A DNA stretch of 64,000 bases, from the NCBI GenBank assembly GCA_023238725.1, contig CM041553.1:24170501-24234500 (forward strand), given 5' to 3'. The stretch is from Scortum barcoo (lineage: Eukaryota; Chordata; Actinopteri; Centrarchiformes; Terapontidae). Position 1 is the stretch's first letter, and every line of letters begins with the position of its first letter. Shown piece after piece: positions 36,010-49,100 of this stretch. A program made the translations under genes and the position numbers. A model generated the notes under the pieces. It did not search any database, had not been told where the DNA came from, and saw nothing but the letters and a program-made list of their open reading frames with translations.

Positions 36010-39000
36010 TTCTACTGCTCTGATTTGATGTTTTAAAATGACAAAATGGAAATCAGCCTGTTGTGGTTCCAAGCTTCCTTTTCTAAATGTAATACTGATG
36101 TTTTACCACTAGAGGATGTTAGACTGTAATCTACAGAGTGAGCAGCATTAAGAGTGATCCTTTGTGATCTCCATTCAGCATGTTTAATCAGATCCAGGGC
36201 GGAGGCAGCCACCGAGCAGACTGAGGTCATGTCCTGTGTGTTTATTCTGGTAATTTTAGTCACTTGTGGGTGTGTTTATACTGTACAAAAAATTACCACA
36301 AGGTGCGTATTCAGAAGCAGTAGTTGTAGTAGCAGTAGTAGAGTTGCTGAGCTTACTTTTTCACTTAAATTTCTACTTTGGGCAATATGAACATGTTTTG
36401 AATCTTTTTTTAAAGTTCTCATTTAAATAAGTAACTTAAGTAAACAAGCTTCTGATCTGTCTACACATTCAGTACCAACCTTGAATATTTGTCACTTTTC
36501 AATACTTTTTCCACTAGTTAGAATGTATTGTGGTTGGATACCCAGTCTTATAACGTTTTTTCACCACAACTTTATTCCTGGCAATGTGGAGGGTTAGAAA
36601 TACCATTAAGACCTTCAAATTTAGAAAAATAGTTACACTGAACTAAGTACAGGCCTCGGTATTTCTACATTCCTGGCTATGGCCCTACTCAGAACACACT
36701 GTAGTGATTGACAGGTTACAATACATTAATTCATATTTTATTATAAATTAAAGAATTGAAAAGAAAATAAATACTTTTAATAAGCATTATGTCTTTACGA
36801 TATTTGTTTTCCCTGCCTTTTTATAATCTGTTAATTTTGTTAATTTGTGTTTTATTTTGTTACATACAAAATTAATTCAATTTATTGTAAATCAACTGTT
36901 CATGGGAATAAAAATGGAATTAATCTCTACTCTGTATCAAGATTACAATCAAAGCATACTTATTGTGTAATTACATAATTCTCGAAGCCCACTTCCTTTG
37001 ATTGAAAAGTTGAACCTCTCCCAGCTCAGACAGAGTGTAAACAGGATTTTGCTCTTGGAGAACAGGTATTACCTTGCACACAGTATATTTCACAGCATTT
37101 AGGGACTCCTCTACTACTACTACTAAACTACTACTGGGAGGAGCCACAGTCAGAATATTTACATGAAAATGATCTGATTACATAGACCTTTATTAAGATT
37201 TGTTAGATGAGTGGATAGATTGAAATATTTCATTAAACAATATGACAGTCTATGATTATTCTTAAAGTTATCAACAAGGATGTTCAGATGTTTTTCTACA
37301 TATTTTTATACATACAGACATTTTATGTTCTCCACCTGCAGTGCTTAGGTACCTGTAGATTGAATCAAATAAGGTAGACCTGAGGGGGTCATTTTAAAGC
37401 TCTCAGACTGATAAGTGAGCTGTGAGCATGAGTTAAAAAAACAACAATTTCCTTTAACAACCTCCTTCCTTTAAAGTCCACCCTGCTGATTCTGTGAAAG
37501 ACTTTAAGATGCAGGACTCGTGCTGCCATCTATGACGTGTATGACTAAAAATGACTGTTGGCTCATTTGAAGATCATGCTTGTTTCTTGTCCAACTCAGG
37601 CTGAGAAATATAGTAATGCTTCCTTTGAAAACCCCGAACTGACACTGACATGCCATTCAAGGTCAACTTCCTCCGAGTAAACCTCAGCTGATCTGCATTT
37701 ACTTCCATGTTTCACTTCTGTTAAGCTATTAAGCAGAACTGGAAAACTTATTCTAAATGCGTCAACAATGCATTTCACAATTTAGGGGAATTATATGGTG
37801 TGGACAAGAAACTAAAGTGCATGAATTCCTTTTTTTTAGTGTTATTTGTATCAAAGGTCTTTTTTCAACGCTGTTATTATGCCCAGAGGGCTAAAAGTCA
37901 ACTTGTTACGTTCATTTCAGTGGTAAAAGGGAAACACTAAAATTAAAATTCACTTATTCAGCCGTTTCACAGGAACAGGACAGGAGTCTGGGGGAGTCAA
38001 GTATCCTCAGCCAGGCCCTGGTTCAGCTTGTCTCTGTTTTTGTTATTCTCAAACTATATCACTACTCTTTACTGGAAGAGGCCTGACTGACTCACCTCCA
38101 CACGTGTGTTTGCAGAGGAAAGCTTACTGAGTAACTGAATAACAGACATGGATAATAACCGTGGACTATCTGCCTAAACTAAGCCTACCTTGGAGTTCAG
38201 GTCAGAGCTAATTTACCGTATCAGTGGGGTTGCAAGTTATTGGTAAAATGTTACCTGAGCTTTTAATCTGTTTGTGTTTTATTTAAGAATTGTGACCATG
38301 CAGGAAACATAGCCTCTTACTGTGAAGGATCATTTCAGTGTTTTGGGAAATGCACTTATTCTTGACGAGGTGAGCGGATAGATACCACTCTTGTGTCTGT
38401 ACACTACATATGAAGCTAATGTTAGCATTAGCAGTTATTGACGTTGAAACAGCAAGCCGCACTCTAGCCAAATTTAACTAAAAATGTTAATCAAACATTT
38501 CTAAATGTCATATTAACATGTTATATCTTGTTTATTTATACAAAAACCAAATTATACAAACAATGCCAAGAATTAAGCAACCTGCCAGTTAGCTTAGCTT
38601 AGCATAAAGACTGGAAACAGAGAGGAAACAGCTAACCTGACTGTCCAGTGGTAACAAAATATGTCCATTAGGACTGAAAAGGTATCTAATTAAAATGTTT
38701 TATCTTGTTTATTGATACAAAAACCAAAGTCTAAAAACAATACGAAAACTGAAGCTAGCTGCTGGTTAGCTTAGCTTAGCATAAAGACTGGAAACAGATA
38801 GCCTGACTCTTTCTGAAAATTACTACACGTGTTAACCAGTACTGAAAATGTCTCTAATTAACATGTTTTATCTTGTTTATTTATACAATAAACAAAGTGT
38901 AGCTTGGACAAACCCACGCTAGCAGTTTCCCCCTGTTTCCATTCTTTAAGCTAAGCTAAGCTAACTGTTCGCCCGCTGATACTTTTGATACTTTTTCACA

Positions 39001-39780
39001 TACAGATAAAAGCGCTGGCCTTTCCACCTGGCATTTGCCACTTTCCTTAGAAACTCTTAACATGTTAACCCTTGTTTTAATGCATTTTCTATATTTATGA
39101 ATAAATCAAAGGTACTTTTCACAATTTATTTTAATGTTAATGATTATCTGCTCTAAGGGGTGTAAGTAAATGATTTATTAACTATTATTAAAGCCATTAC
39201 TGACTTGTTATTCCCAGTTTATAGGGAGTGGTTTGTGAGAAAGTGGTTATGGTATGGGTTTTGGTTTATTCAACACTTTCCTGATGGTTTGCAGTTTTCC
39301 TAACACCAAGTGCCATTAAAATAGCTGCCTTCTGATATGGAGGCCTGCATTCCTCTGAGGGGGGAGGGGGGAGTCGAGGTTGAAACTGACTAAAAATAAC
39401 TAGGAATCATCTGAGGAATAAAAACATATTTGTAAATGCAGAATATCTAGATTAGTTATGAAAGAAAAGAAAGAGAGGTGAGGTGCCCACCTTTCTCTTT
39501 CAATATGTCTCATGTCTTAGGAAATGAAATCAGAGTCGTGTGCCTGACTTTTCCCCCCACTAAAGGGAAAAGAGCTCTCAGGAAGGAGATAAGGGAGGTC
39601 TGCATCCGGATCATTGAAATTCCATCACCAAAATGAAAAAAACAAAAAAACAAATAGGCCAACATGAACTTTCAGCTCTGTGAGTTTCTGTGTATGTGAA
39701 GGGCACTTTTAGTTCATTGTCTTAATATAAATCAAGGCTCATGAGACTAAGTCACTCCCCCCTTCTCGTATGACAGCACT
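36010..39780. other. spacer between loci C and D
   Basis: No gene recognised. Contents: the possible poly(A) signal of C at 36766, a dispersed repeat with internal tandem copies (38330-38990), and otherwise unremarkable AT-rich DNA. Confidence 0.55.
38330..38990 (+). repeat. dispersed repeat with tandem sub-units of about 170-180 bp
   Basis: Begins with TTTTGGGAAATGCACTTATT and contains TTAGCTTAGCATAAAGACTG twice (near 38593 and 38766). An inverted form follows near 38945 (AAGCTAAGCTAAGCTAAC). The phrase TATCTTGTTTATT recurs at about 38525, 38701 and 38871, marking internal duplication. This is a common percomorph interspersed element; class not assigned. Confidence 0.65.
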
Positions 39781-39823
39781 GGGATTTTCCACCCAAAAAA
39801 ATCCCAAATAGTTTCAGTTTCAT
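39781..39823 (+). promoter_or_regulatory. candidate NF-kB site and ISRE upstream of locus D
   Basis: GGGATTTTCC (39781-39790) fits the kB consensus GGGRNNYYCC exactly. Twenty bases on, AGTTTCAGTTTC (39810-39821) fits the ISRE core AGTTTCNNTTTC. They lie about 170-210 bases before the locus D start codon. Mammalian ICAM1 is known to be driven by NF-kB and interferon, so the pair is plausible, but only motif matching supports it. Confidence 0.45.
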
Positions 39824-39992
39824 TTTTCTCTTCTTTTTTTATGAGCGAGAGAAGAGCAGGCGCTTCGTCCACGAAAAACAAAAGCAGGGAGTGGACTCTT
39901 TTACTGCAATTTTACTTTCATTTTCAGTCGGATCCTTCAGACAAACTCGTGCTCGGACGTACAAATCGTTCAGGACCTAAACAGAGAAAATC

Positions 39993-42900
39993 ATGTTCAT
40001 CTGTGACATATTTTTGGTTGTTTCCCTGATGAGTTTTCTTCGTGGTTTCCACGTGTCGAGCTGCGGTAAGTTTTCCATCTCTGCTGCGGATTTGATGGCT
40101 CCTGATCAGACCACATGATTGATTTCATTATTCAGACACAGATCAGTGTTGTGCTTTCAGTGTTTAATGTCCTCAGCTCTCATTATTTTAGCTGAGTTTA
40201 AAAAAATTTGGCAACTATTTCTGCAATGACATGCTTCACATTCAAATTTTAAAATATATCCTTATCATACCTGTTATTTTATTTCTTAATGATTAGTTGG
40301 CCAAACTGAGTTTCACTTTAATTCCTTTTTACTACTTTACTGTAGTTTAATCTGTGTTTTATAGCCTATATTGTATGATGGGTGTTATATGTTTGTGTAG
40401 CATTGTGTTTTCAATCTAAATATTAATCTTTAAACTTTGTACAACATGCTGTGGCAAGAGGACTGTAAAATTATTAAGGTTAAGTCAACGAGGAAAAGTT
40501 CAGTTTCGACTCGCTTTCATCACCAGAACATTCACAGTAATATTCATACCCAGTGCAAATAACTTTCAGTCACTTCTAAAAGTTGATAAGTGACATTCAG
40601 CATCTTGAATTTTAATCTTTGAGTCACTAAAGAATAGCCACTGACTTTAATATTACATAAGATACCCTATAGGTTTATTGATTTATTCAGTCATTGATGA
40701 GAAATATAAAAATGCAGATATATATGATTAGCAAAACAATTAAATCATGTAAAATGTGTTTAGTGAAGTACTTTAATACAAAACAGAGTGTTCCCAAAAT
40801 AACCTTGTTACAAGCTTGTTTGTGAAAAATATAAATATATTGCATATTTAAAATTAAAGTTGTGGATGGTTTAATGGTGTTTCTTATTGCTATTTTTACA
40901 TCTGTTTGAAATCACCATCTTTAATCTCTGTGTTACAGATTACAACTGTGCAGATAAACCTGTGTTCACTCCATCCAGTCTGGTAGTGAAGTTTGGTGAC
41001 CCAACCTCTGCCACCTGCTCTGTATGTCAGCATGCCTGCATCGACAAACAATTTGGTTTGGAAAAATCTTTGGGAACCAAGACAGACAATGGAACCAGGA
41101 TTACATGGAAAGTTAACAGCACGACTGAATGGGAAGCATCTCCTGAATGCTATTATAATACTGATAGTGACACGTACTGTTGTACCTTACTGCCTGTCAC
41201 AGTCTACCGTAAGTAAACCTGCTGTTGATCAAAACACTGTTTCTCTTGATGATTTAAACATCTATAATCACAAAGCTAAAGCAATGGAGTCGCAGTGATA
41301 TTTCATATGTGATTCCTTAATCAGTTCTTTTAAATCCACAGTCAACATTAACTTTTATCTTGTTTGTCTCTCTACATGTCTCTGTGTTTGTCTCCACAGA
41401 GCCTCCAGTTAATGTCTCCATCAGCTTTAATCACAATGGGCCGATGATTGAGGGAAAACAGTACACTCTGCAGTGTTCGGTCTATGAAGTCGCTCCTGTT
41501 GAAAACCTCATTGTGATCTTCTACAAAGAACAGACAGTGCTGGGCCAACTACAGTCCAGTCACACAGGGATCAAACCAGTGAATGAGACCTTCACTTTTG
41601 ACATCACCCCCAGTAAAGAAGATGATGGAGTCCAGTACTGGTGTGAGGCCAAATTAGAACTGGGACCTGAAGGACCACAGCGACCTCCAGTGGTGACTTC
41701 ACAAAACATCCTCACCACTGTGCACTGTGAGTATGACAACAAAAACCAGCACACCTCTTTTGGCCTCTTTTGTAGAGATGGAAGAAGTATTATAATATGT
41801 ATCTTAAAAGTGCTCTCACTAATCTTTTTGTACAAGTAATAGATCACTACTTGTATGCGACATACCCACATGTAGTCATCACCTGACTCTGCAGTTCCCC
41901 TCATCTTCATAGATCTTTATAGTGTCCTTCATCTCACTGTTTTGGTTACACAGCCTGCAAATGAGCTGTTACTGTTCACTCTCACAGTACTCATTGGCAA
42001 GTTTTTAATAAAAAAAACGCTCAAAATACCTGGCCAGCACCAAAGGGCAGACAGACAAAGTTGCCTTTGACCTCGCACTTCAAGATAAGCTGACAGTATG
42101 TGTTTTGACATCGCAAAATTGAAGTGGATAGACCGAAAAAAACCCAAAAAACAGTGGCGCTTGGGGTGACAAAAGTTGTCAGTGTGCTGGTTGGTCAGTA
42201 CATTAATGAAATATCACAGCAACTACTGGATAGATTGTCATTGCATTTAGTAGAGATGTTTGTGGTCCCCAGAGGATTAATGAAGTATTAAAAAAGTTAA
42301 AATAGTCCCCTAGTTTGTTTTATGACCTAATACGTGAAAAACTAATGTCATTCCCATCCACCTCAGTCGTTCTCTGTGGTTAGTGAGAATTAAGTAATGT
42401 TAGCATGTTAACTATTAACTAAAGCTGTGATGTAAATAAAGGCAGTGGATGTGTAGTAGCAGAAACTGAAAGTGTTAGCAAGAGTACCAAGGTACTTTCC
42501 ACCACAGTTTTTTTGTTTGTTTTTTGTTTTTAACAATGTACTGTATATTTCCAAACTGGTTCCATTTTGCTGTAATGTAGTGAAACTGTGTTGTATTTCA
42601 TCCTCATTCAAATATCCCACAGATCTGAAGGGGTTATCAGATCCAGATCCGGTCACCATCCAAGAGGGACATTCTCTAAAACTGGACTGCTCGACTGAAG
42701 GAAACCCCAGACCCTCGTACACCTGGACGCGCCCAGTAAGCTCATCCCCCTCCAATAGCAGCATCCTCATTATCACATCTGTAGCCACCGAGGATAAAGG
42801 ACAGTACACCTGTTCTGTCAGCAACAACGCTGGGAACATCACTGTGAAGTATTACGTGGACGTCCAAGGTGAGTTTAAAGTGCTGTCGAGACTTCAGAGT

Positions 42901-43229
42901 CGCTATTGTACGTGGAAGGCAATTCACTCAAGAGCAACCACAGTAATTGCTTTCTCACAGCAATTTATTTTAACACATGTGACAAGAGGAAGGAAATTCA
43001 TTGTGGCAGTTTTTGTACTTGGTGTTGGTCTGACGTAGAATATTCTCTCTTTTTTTTCTTCATCCTCTCTGCAGTCAGCAAGATAGGCATCATCATTGGT
43101 ATAATATTAGTTGCTCTTGTGGTTCTCGTTGCCGTGGGGATGTTCATATACTGCAGCTACTACAAACACAACCGAACTGGACGTTACAACCTGTTCAAGT
43201 TTCGACCGAAGGGTTCCACTGTGGTTTAG
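39993..43229 (+). CDS. ICAM-like Ig receptor D, complete, PDZ-type tail
   Basis: Type I membrane adhesion receptor predicted at 356 residues. Exons: signal peptide 39993-40065; D1 40939-41208; D2 41400-41726; D3 42623-42868; membrane and tail 43075-43229 (TAG). Coding length is 1071 bases, all junctions phase 1. Residues 1-24 are the signal peptide (MFICDIFLVVSLMSFLRGF start). D1 is about 25-114 with Glu66 in GLEKS aligning with the integrin-contacting Glu of ICAM-1. D2 is about 115-223 (QPPVNVS start, YWC end). D3 is about 224-305 (I-set, QYTCSVSNN). A hydrophobic helix (IGIIIGIILVALVVLVAVG) is followed by a basic, tyrosine-containing tail ending STVV, a class I PDZ-binding form. Potential N-glycosylation sites occur in all three Ig domains. 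An upstream ATG at 39841 would overlap this start in another frame if transcription begins that early. A possible poly(A) signal AATAAA is at 44218. This is the best candidate for the functional family member next to cdc37. Confidence 0.9.
42170..42430 (+). repeat. dispersed fish repeat in locus D intron 3
   Basis: Phrases such as ATATCACAGCAACTACTGGA and GGTCCCCAGAGGATTAATGA match a common interspersed element. Its reverse-oriented relative is at 9590-9930. Limits are approximate. Confidence 0.5.
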
Positions 43230-46100
43230 GGATATGGATGCCGACCATGATCTACAACATCCCACGTTTAATGCATCATGAGTTCACACATTTGTTGGGG
43301 ACTACTTTCAGCTTTGGATTTATACTCAGTTGGTGCACTGGTGAGTATTTATGGCAGAAGAACGGTGTATGTGGAATTGGACTGGTGTGACACACATGAT
43401 GGGTTTTTAATAGTTTTGTGTTGGGTAACAACACTTTTATAACTGTGCTTTTGTGGTACATTTTACAAATATATAATACATTTGTTTTTGTCTTTTAATT
43501 GAAACTAAACAAGGAAAATATGGAAAATCATTAACCTCATCCCCAAACTGATGCACAGCTTAGAGTTTGTTACATACAAAGAGTGCCACTGCTGTTGTTT
43601 CTGTTTTTATTGTAATTTCTGTTACATTTCTTGCTGCCTGTTACTGTTACAGAAATTTTGATGAATGTGTGTCTTATAAAAATACAAATACGTAAAAATC
43701 ACACATATAAAAATATGAAATATTAATTTAGTTTAGTTAGTTCAGTTTAGTTTCAAAGTAGTCATAAGACAAGTTCAAGCTGCAGTTTAATACATGATTA
43801 CAGTTTATTGATTTTTGATATTGGATGAGACAACCTGTTGACAAACAAAATGTATGTTCAGTATATTTATATTAAGTACATTGATAGTTGCAGATATTCA
43901 TTTCTATTAAATACACACATGCTGTTATGTTATTTGTTATGTGTGAGAGTCAAGAGAGAGTCAAGTCCAAATCCACGTGACCAATTTTGTAACTTTATTT
44001 ACATTCAGTGAAATAACAAACTGCATCATGAATTGAAGCTGTTGTTCAGGAAGTAAACATGCTGTTTTACTGTTTCTCGATGTTGCATTTTGGTTGTTAC
44101 TGTAAAGGACTTCATAACTTATTATATATAACTTTATAACATACACACTACAACAGTTGTGTGCACGTAGTAGATGCATGTATATGTGTGTGGGGGGGCG
44201 GGGGGGGATTTCGTATAAATAAAAACTAAAATACTGAACCACTCCCTGGTAGTGTAAGCTTTGACCATTTTAAAACTGTGAATAAATACCAACAATTTTT
44301 AACATAATAAGATGCATCACAGTCTGTTCTTTGATATTTTGTGGCATTTTAAAGTAACTGCAAATACATAGAGCAAACATTTAATGAAGAACAATTATGG
44401 AGACTGTGTTAAAACACCAAAATACTGATGCACTACCATGTTAGATAAACTCCATTATCTGCTTTTAGTTTTCTACTTGTGTGAATTTAAACTATCACCA
44501 TCACAGTTTGACCTTAGATTCCAGTTATGACGAAATGGCAAGCACGGTAAACTCCACAAATATGATGATGATGACACTGGCAGAAGTGACAATAGATTTC
44601 CTGTTTGTCAGATTCTTTACTGTAGAGCTGTCTTAACACACTGTGGTTTTTTTAATCGTGTCCAGAAAACACTGCAGACGTGTTTTTTTTCCCAGGGTTT
44701 AGCGAGTACAGGCATCCCAGAAATGTTGCACTCCTACTCCTTCCTCCCCTCCCTTATGAACTCACTTTACTTACTACCAGGAGATAGAGGAGGACATGAG
44801 AAACTTTACATTCGATCATATTGATGAAGTACTCCTGTCCTGGCTGATGAAACCCATCCAACAATATCTTATCTGCACTTTTATCCTACATTGCAAATCT
44901 ATCTAAGCATAAATGCATGAGCTACAGTTGTGCTCATGAATAGAAAAGTTTACATACCCTGGAAGTATTTGTAAGATGTGCACCATTATTTAGAGAAAAC
45001 ATGGGTGATTTCAGTTATCATTATAATTTAAAAAGAGCACACATCATTTTGTGATAATAAATGGCTTCATCTGACCACTATCTCTAAATAAAAGAAAGGT
45101 TTTCTGCCATTTCTGTCATATTTTCCAAAAAATGGCCAATATTTCACAAATTCTGCTAGGATATGTAAACTTATGAGCACAACTGTATGTATGTTTTCCA
45201 CATTGTAGGGGCTACATTTCCCCCAATAGGCCTCGATTAATTTGATTCTTGAGAGACTAGCTCCCTACGGTTATGTGTCCAACAGCCCTACAACTGAAAA
45301 GGAAAGACAGCTTCCTTTTTTTTTATTTTTACGAGCTATGTTGAATGATGTGTGAATGTTTACAGTGTTTTCACTAGCCCATAAAGTGAAAACACGTCCG
45401 GAGGAAACAGGCGTGTTTCCTGGTCTGAATGTGCCGTGTTTATTGTGACACACGCTTGTAATTCCACTTCAGAAAGAAGTGATGATAAAACCTCTGACAT
45501 TTCACTTTGTATATAATAAAGTCTGAGAAATACAAAACATTTTCTTCTGTCGTTTTTTATGTTATGATATTATGTCTATGTACAGTACTGGATCAGCATG
45601 CAAGACCTATACCGACTGTTGCAGCATGATGATGTGCAAACAGTGCATTTTAAACTGTACAAAATATAATGCTGGAGATGAGTGCATGTTTTAGTGTTAT
45701 TTACACTGTGTGACTGATTAAAGCAGGAAGAAACTGTCAAAATGATGCATTTACTGAAATAATGAGTGATAAAAGACAGCAAAAACCATACATTTTTTTA
45801 TTAAAATGACATTTAGTTTGTGGGTGGGTTATTTGTGGCTATTTTGGAAACATGAACTAAAATAGATCAAGAGATAAATTAATACCCACCCACACACCCG
45901 CCCTCTTGAACACGTGTGTTGATTGGCCTGAAGATGGGGGAGGATTTCAGTAAACGGCTTGAGGCTTCACCAGCTAAGAGGATTGGAAAACTCCCATCTT
46001 CTTTTTTGCTTTCTGACAGTAAGTACAGAAGGTAAGACAGAAAGTACCAAGAGGCCAGAGGCGAAGGAGAAAGACAGAAACAAACAAACAAAGAAAGGAG
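43230..46100. other. 3' flank of locus D and 5' flank of cdc37
   Basis: No further gene recognised. It contains the likely 3' UTR of D (to about 44240), a Tc1-type MITE (44925-45185), and the cdc37 upstream region. The latter has a CCAAT-type box on the minus strand (ATTGGCC near 45921) and an E-box CACGTG near 45911. Confidence 0.5.
44925..45185. mobile_element. Tc1/mariner-type MITE, 261 bp
   Basis: Starts CAGTTGTGCTCATGAATAGA and ends CTTATGAGCACAACTG, imperfect terminal inverted repeats, with TA on both sides (44923-44924 and 45186-45187). No coding capacity. The interior has GTTTACATACCCTGG near one end and ATATGTAAAC near the other, extending the inverted symmetry. It is non-autonomous. 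Confidence 0.88.
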
Positions 46101-49100
46101 ATGAGCAGCATCGACTACAGCTCCTGGGATCACATCTACGTGTCGGACGATGAGGATGTGACCAGTCCTTACGTGGACACGCCGAGCCTGTACAGAATGA
46201 GACACCGGGTCAGCAGTGAAACCTGTGGTAGCTGTGAAGTTTGGAGAGCTTACACCTGGTTAGTTTTACCTGTAGGGGTGACTTTAGCTGGAGGCCCACA
46301 ACCAGAGGAGTCCATGCAGGAAGAGAAAGAGAAAGAGAGAGAGAGGGGCCAGCAGGTGATGCACAGAAATCTGTCACATCTCCAGAAACTGTGGATCTTT
46401 ATTTGATTTATTTAGTCACACTGGGCTTTACAGAGGTGAATGGATTTAAACAGGTAAATAGGAAAGGGACAGGATGTGATATGTGAATTAAATGCGCGGT
46501 CCTACAAAATAAAATGTGTAAATTCAAGAGAGAGGTCAAGAAAATACTGTAAAGTGTGACCTTTTTGTTGACAGCTGTCTCAGTTTACTTTAAAAATATT
46601 ATGTAGACATATGTAGGCTGAGACAGGTTGAAAGAAAAGGCAGTGCAGAAATGCCAAAGTTATGTTTTTGAGGTAGAACGTAAAGCGTCCACGTTTTTCT
46701 GACCTTGGAAATAATTTTATGTAATTATAACTTTCTCACTGACTTAATGATCTGTTGGCGTCCATCAAGTGATGAAGATGGAGTTGAAAGCTAGAGAAAA
46801 AGCTAATGAGGGGGACCTGGAGTTCAGATTATTTTGTCCAAACATTAGAAGTCGTTTAGAGGTGATGTCGCCATCACAGTTTGTCCATCAGGCAGGTTTA
46901 TTTGATAAATTAAGTGGTTACATACTGAGGTCCCAACAACCAATGCAAAGGACCCTCATCTATATGTTATATATTTTAGTTAAAAAATGTATATTGGCAG
47001 AAAAATCATCACCTATTTTTTATTTTAGAGGCCTGAAGAGATGTAATTGTCTAGTATTTAATAACACAAAAAACTGGGAAAAGAGGAATGTCTAAAAAAA
47101 ATAATGCATTTTCTTTCCTTGACCCTTTTCTGTTAATTGTCTCACAACCTTAAAGATTTGTCACACAGATTTGCCCTCAACCCAAAGTTTAAGAACCCCT
47201 GTCTTAGACAGACACTGAATCATAAGGCGTTCTTGAAATTAGATAAATGAATGATAATAATGGCACTAGTATGGCTGCTAGCTGCAGCTTTGTGTGGCTC
47301 TGGTTCAGTCTAACTAATGAGCTTAGCTGCTGTCACATGACTCTTTAGGCCAAAGGTCCGGAGTGACTTATAGTCTCCAGCATCCCTCTGGTGTCCCTTG
47401 TCTACTTTCACTGCAGTCTTTCTTAAATCTGATATCTGCAGAGAATCGAAGCTCGTGGAGATGTAGGGCAGTTAAAATAATACCAATGTTTGAATGTATA
47501 TAATAATAATAATAATAATAATAATACTGATAATATTCAGATTTGGCCATGTGTGTGTTCTTTAGTTGAGATAATTATAAATAAGACTGAACATTAGTTA
47601 TTAGTCCCTATTAGTACTGTAGTTAGTAGATATTTGAGATCCTTTTCCCCAAATCTAGCACTGATTCATTATTGTTTTGAGTCTGAAGCTGCTTTTATTT
47701 CTTCTTTCATGTGTTTTATTCAGTTTTTCTCTCTGTCAAGCACTCATTTGTTCGGATGTGTGCGCTGTAGTTTTCTCCTCATTTCACATCGTCTCCCCTA
47801 CATCATCCGTTTTCTCCTAAACTCCCTTCTGTGTGTTTTGTTTCTTCGCTGTCTTCCTCTCCATAACAGGCCCGGCTGGAGAAAATGGCCGAGTTTCAGC
47901 AGAGAGGGGAAGACCTGGAGATGAACCACGGAGAATGCAGGCGAATGTTGGAGGAAGCCCAGGGACGTCTCAAAGAGCTGGAAGAAGGAAGGAGGGACGG
48001 GGAGGAGGATGAGGAGCGAGAGGCCGAGCTGAAGAAAGCCCAGGCCGAGGTGAGGAAGCTGAAGAAGGATGAGAAGTCCTACGAGAAAATGATCACAGAA
48101 CACCGGCGAGAAGAGAAGAAACTGCCCTGGAACGTCGACACCATCAGCAAAGAAGGTTTCAGCAAAGTAAGACGAGGCGTTGAGGTCACAAGGTTTGCAA
48201 TATTTATTGTTACTTGTATCCTGATTTGTCTTGTTTTTTTAGAGTTTAGTCAACATCAAACCTGCAACAAAGGAGGAAACTGAGCAGGAAAAGGTGGAGA
48301 AACATAAGACCTTTGTGGAGAAGTATTCGGCAGAGATCAAACACTTTGGTAGGTTTGGCTTTTTGTGAGTTTGTTGTTTTTTTGGCCCCCTCACCCAATC
48401 GCACTCTTTGTTTTATCCATTTTCACCACACAAACACTCACTTTTCATGTTGTGTGGGAGGTGTTTTTCAGATCCCTTTATTTTAATCTCTAGGCTCTTT
48501 TGTACGGGCATTAGATGTCCACTGCACTTTGTCTATTATATTTGCTATTTTTATCTTATTCTATTTTATCTCATTCTTTTGTATTTTCTTGTTTTGTCTT
48601 GTATTTTTATGTACCTGGCTAAACACGTTTATTGTTTGTTTTCTTTTTATTTGGTGCCTTCAAGTGGGTTCATGTTTAATGTGTTTATGAGAAACAAACT
48701 AATGAGGTAGTCTTGACTTTGGAAGTCTGATACCAAATACAGATTAAGTTTTATATTGTTGTTTGGAAGAGGAGCTCCAGGGAAATATTAGTTCACTTCC
48801 ATGTTAAATTAAAAAGAAACACAAGGTCAAAATCAAAGCAGCAGAAGAAACATCCAGATTTTTTTGTCCTTAGTATGGGTAAAACAGAGTCAGTTTTTGG
48901 AAGAAGGTCCTTGCAACGTCCAATTTTAATATCTGGTGACCAAACAACAAAACATGTTTGACTGTTGAGCTGCAACTAAGGATTATTTTCATTATTTATT
49001 AATATGTCGATCATTCTCTTCATTAATTCAATTAGTTGTTTGGTCCATAAATTGTCAGAAAATGGTGAAAAATGTTGATCACTGTTTCCCAAAGAGCCAA

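Noticed and set aside
46769..47095. 108-codon frame in cdc37 intron 1
   Set aside because: No recognisable domain; embedded in intron with no splice or promoter support.
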